Source of the DNA: CALIKS01 sp964440295
GTDB lineage: Archaea > Thermoproteota > Nitrososphaeria_A > Caldarchaeales > Calditenuaceae
DNA length: 5,150 nucleotides
Reading direction: 5' to 3'
Assembly: GCA_964440295.1 (NCBI GenBank)
Contig: CAYTRT010000048.1
Span: 1 to 5,150 of the forward strand
Shown here in pieces: positions 4,885 to 5,150 of this stretch. Position numbers and translations under genes: made by a program. The notes under the pieces were generated by a model that did no database searches, was not told the origin of the DNA, and worked only from the letters and a program-made list of their open reading frames with translations. Position 1 is the stretch's first letter. Each line of letters starts with the position of its first letter.

Positions 4885-5093
4885 ATGAAAATCTTTGATG
4901 TCGACGAGGTACAGTGCGTCCGACAATAATCTCCTTCACCATCTTACTTGTGGTCCTGGCGAGGTAGTCGTCGTGTTGTTCCCAGCAACTTCACCTCTTC
5001 CTCAGAATCGTCATCTAGTCGAAGGGTGAGGATGAAGAGTTTGTAGTCCTTGAGGAGGCATAATGTTATTAAGGGAGGCTGGACGTTGTTGGG
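4885..5093 (-). pseudogene. Possible frameshifted gene relic beside the tRNA 3' end
   Basis: No intact gene of useful length occupies the 224 bases after the tRNA, but consecutive minus-strand frames each give protein-like segments. From 5093 to 4944 one frame is open for 49 codons and includes KDYKLFILTLRLDDDSEEEV then KLLG. From about 4981 a second frame gives EQHDDYLARTTSKMVKEIIV. From about 4922 a third gives DALYLVDIKDF and runs into the tRNA end. Joined, these read like one acidic-to-basic protein interrupted by two frame changes, so this may be a decayed gene or an assembly with indels. I do not recognise the family. There is no upstream start in the first frame (TAA at 5094-5096), so the N-terminus is also lost. 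A non-coding spacer remains possible. Confidence 0.35.
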
Positions 5094-5106
5094 TTAGGCG
5101 TCTCTG

Positions 5107-5150
5107 ATGGCTGTTAGGGGGCTGAAGTCGAGAATACTCAAGCTGCTGAG
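5107..5150 (+). CDS. Start of an unidentified gene, cut by the window edge
   Basis: An ATG opens a frame of 14 complete codons, MAVRGLKSRILKLL, that is still open at the last base. The basic, helical beginning looks like a genuine N-terminus, and an AT-rich TTATTAA (5066-5072) about 35-40 nt upstream could be its TATA element. No clear Shine-Dalgarno site lies directly before the ATG. Too little is visible to name it; similar openings occur in helical/coiled-coil proteins of Thermoproteota, which is a weak impression only. Confidence 0.4.
   Translation, partial: MAVRGLKSRILKLL

Noticed and set aside
4885..4929. 14-codon plus-strand frame starting MKIFDVDEV just after the tRNA
   Set aside because: Too short, no ribosome site or promoter, and overlaps the more convincing minus-strand relic.
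1..5150. CRISPR array, insertion sequence with terminal inverted repeats, or integrase gene
   Set aside because: I saw no regularly spaced repeats, no transposase or tyrosine recombinase motifs in the visible translations, and no long direct repeats by eye.

Overview
The window is archaeal and most resembles a hyperthermophilic member of the Thermoproteota (crenarchaeal side). It carries an Rpo12/RpoP RNA polymerase subunit gene, leaderless BRE/TATA promoters about 26-35 nt upstream of start codons, purine-rich Shine-Dalgarno sites inside operons, and a tRNA-Leu(CAG) split by two bulge-helix-bulge introns, one of them in the D-arm. Non-canonical tRNA introns are mainly known from Thermoproteales/Thermofilales-type genomes. 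A run of exactly 100 N marks a scaffold gap, so this is a draft or metagenome assembly. No closer taxon can be fixed from the sequence alone.

Left part (1-2336, plus strand). Two translationally linked genes look accessory. The first encodes a 513-residue (or longer) protein with an acidic thrombospondin-3-like calcium-binding stretch, one transmembrane helix, an Ala/Pro-rich linker and a C-terminal HELQH zinc-metallopeptidase-like domain. The second encodes a 260-residue protein with a helical N-terminus and three C-terminal zinc ribbons. Both proteins contain the same short motif GYWxxxPDGK(Y/W), which suggests they belong to one machine. This pair is the most novel-looking content in the window; I recognise neither as a named family.

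Middle part (2361-4405, minus strand). In transcription order there is a COG1926-type phosphoribosyltransferase with its own promoter, then a DUF2905-like small two-helix membrane protein overlapping it through a TTG start, then a small unrecognised gene broken by the N gap, then a possible 23-codon microORF with a perfect AGGAG site, then a two-helix membrane protein with a PH-like C-terminal domain. The last gene converges on the zinc-ribbon gene.

Right part (4451-5150). Rpo12 is read leftward from a leaderless promoter, divergent from the intron-containing tRNA-Leu. Beyond the CCA end of the tRNA lies about 200 bp that reads like a frameshifted relic of a minus-strand gene. The window ends with the first codons of a plus-strand gene.
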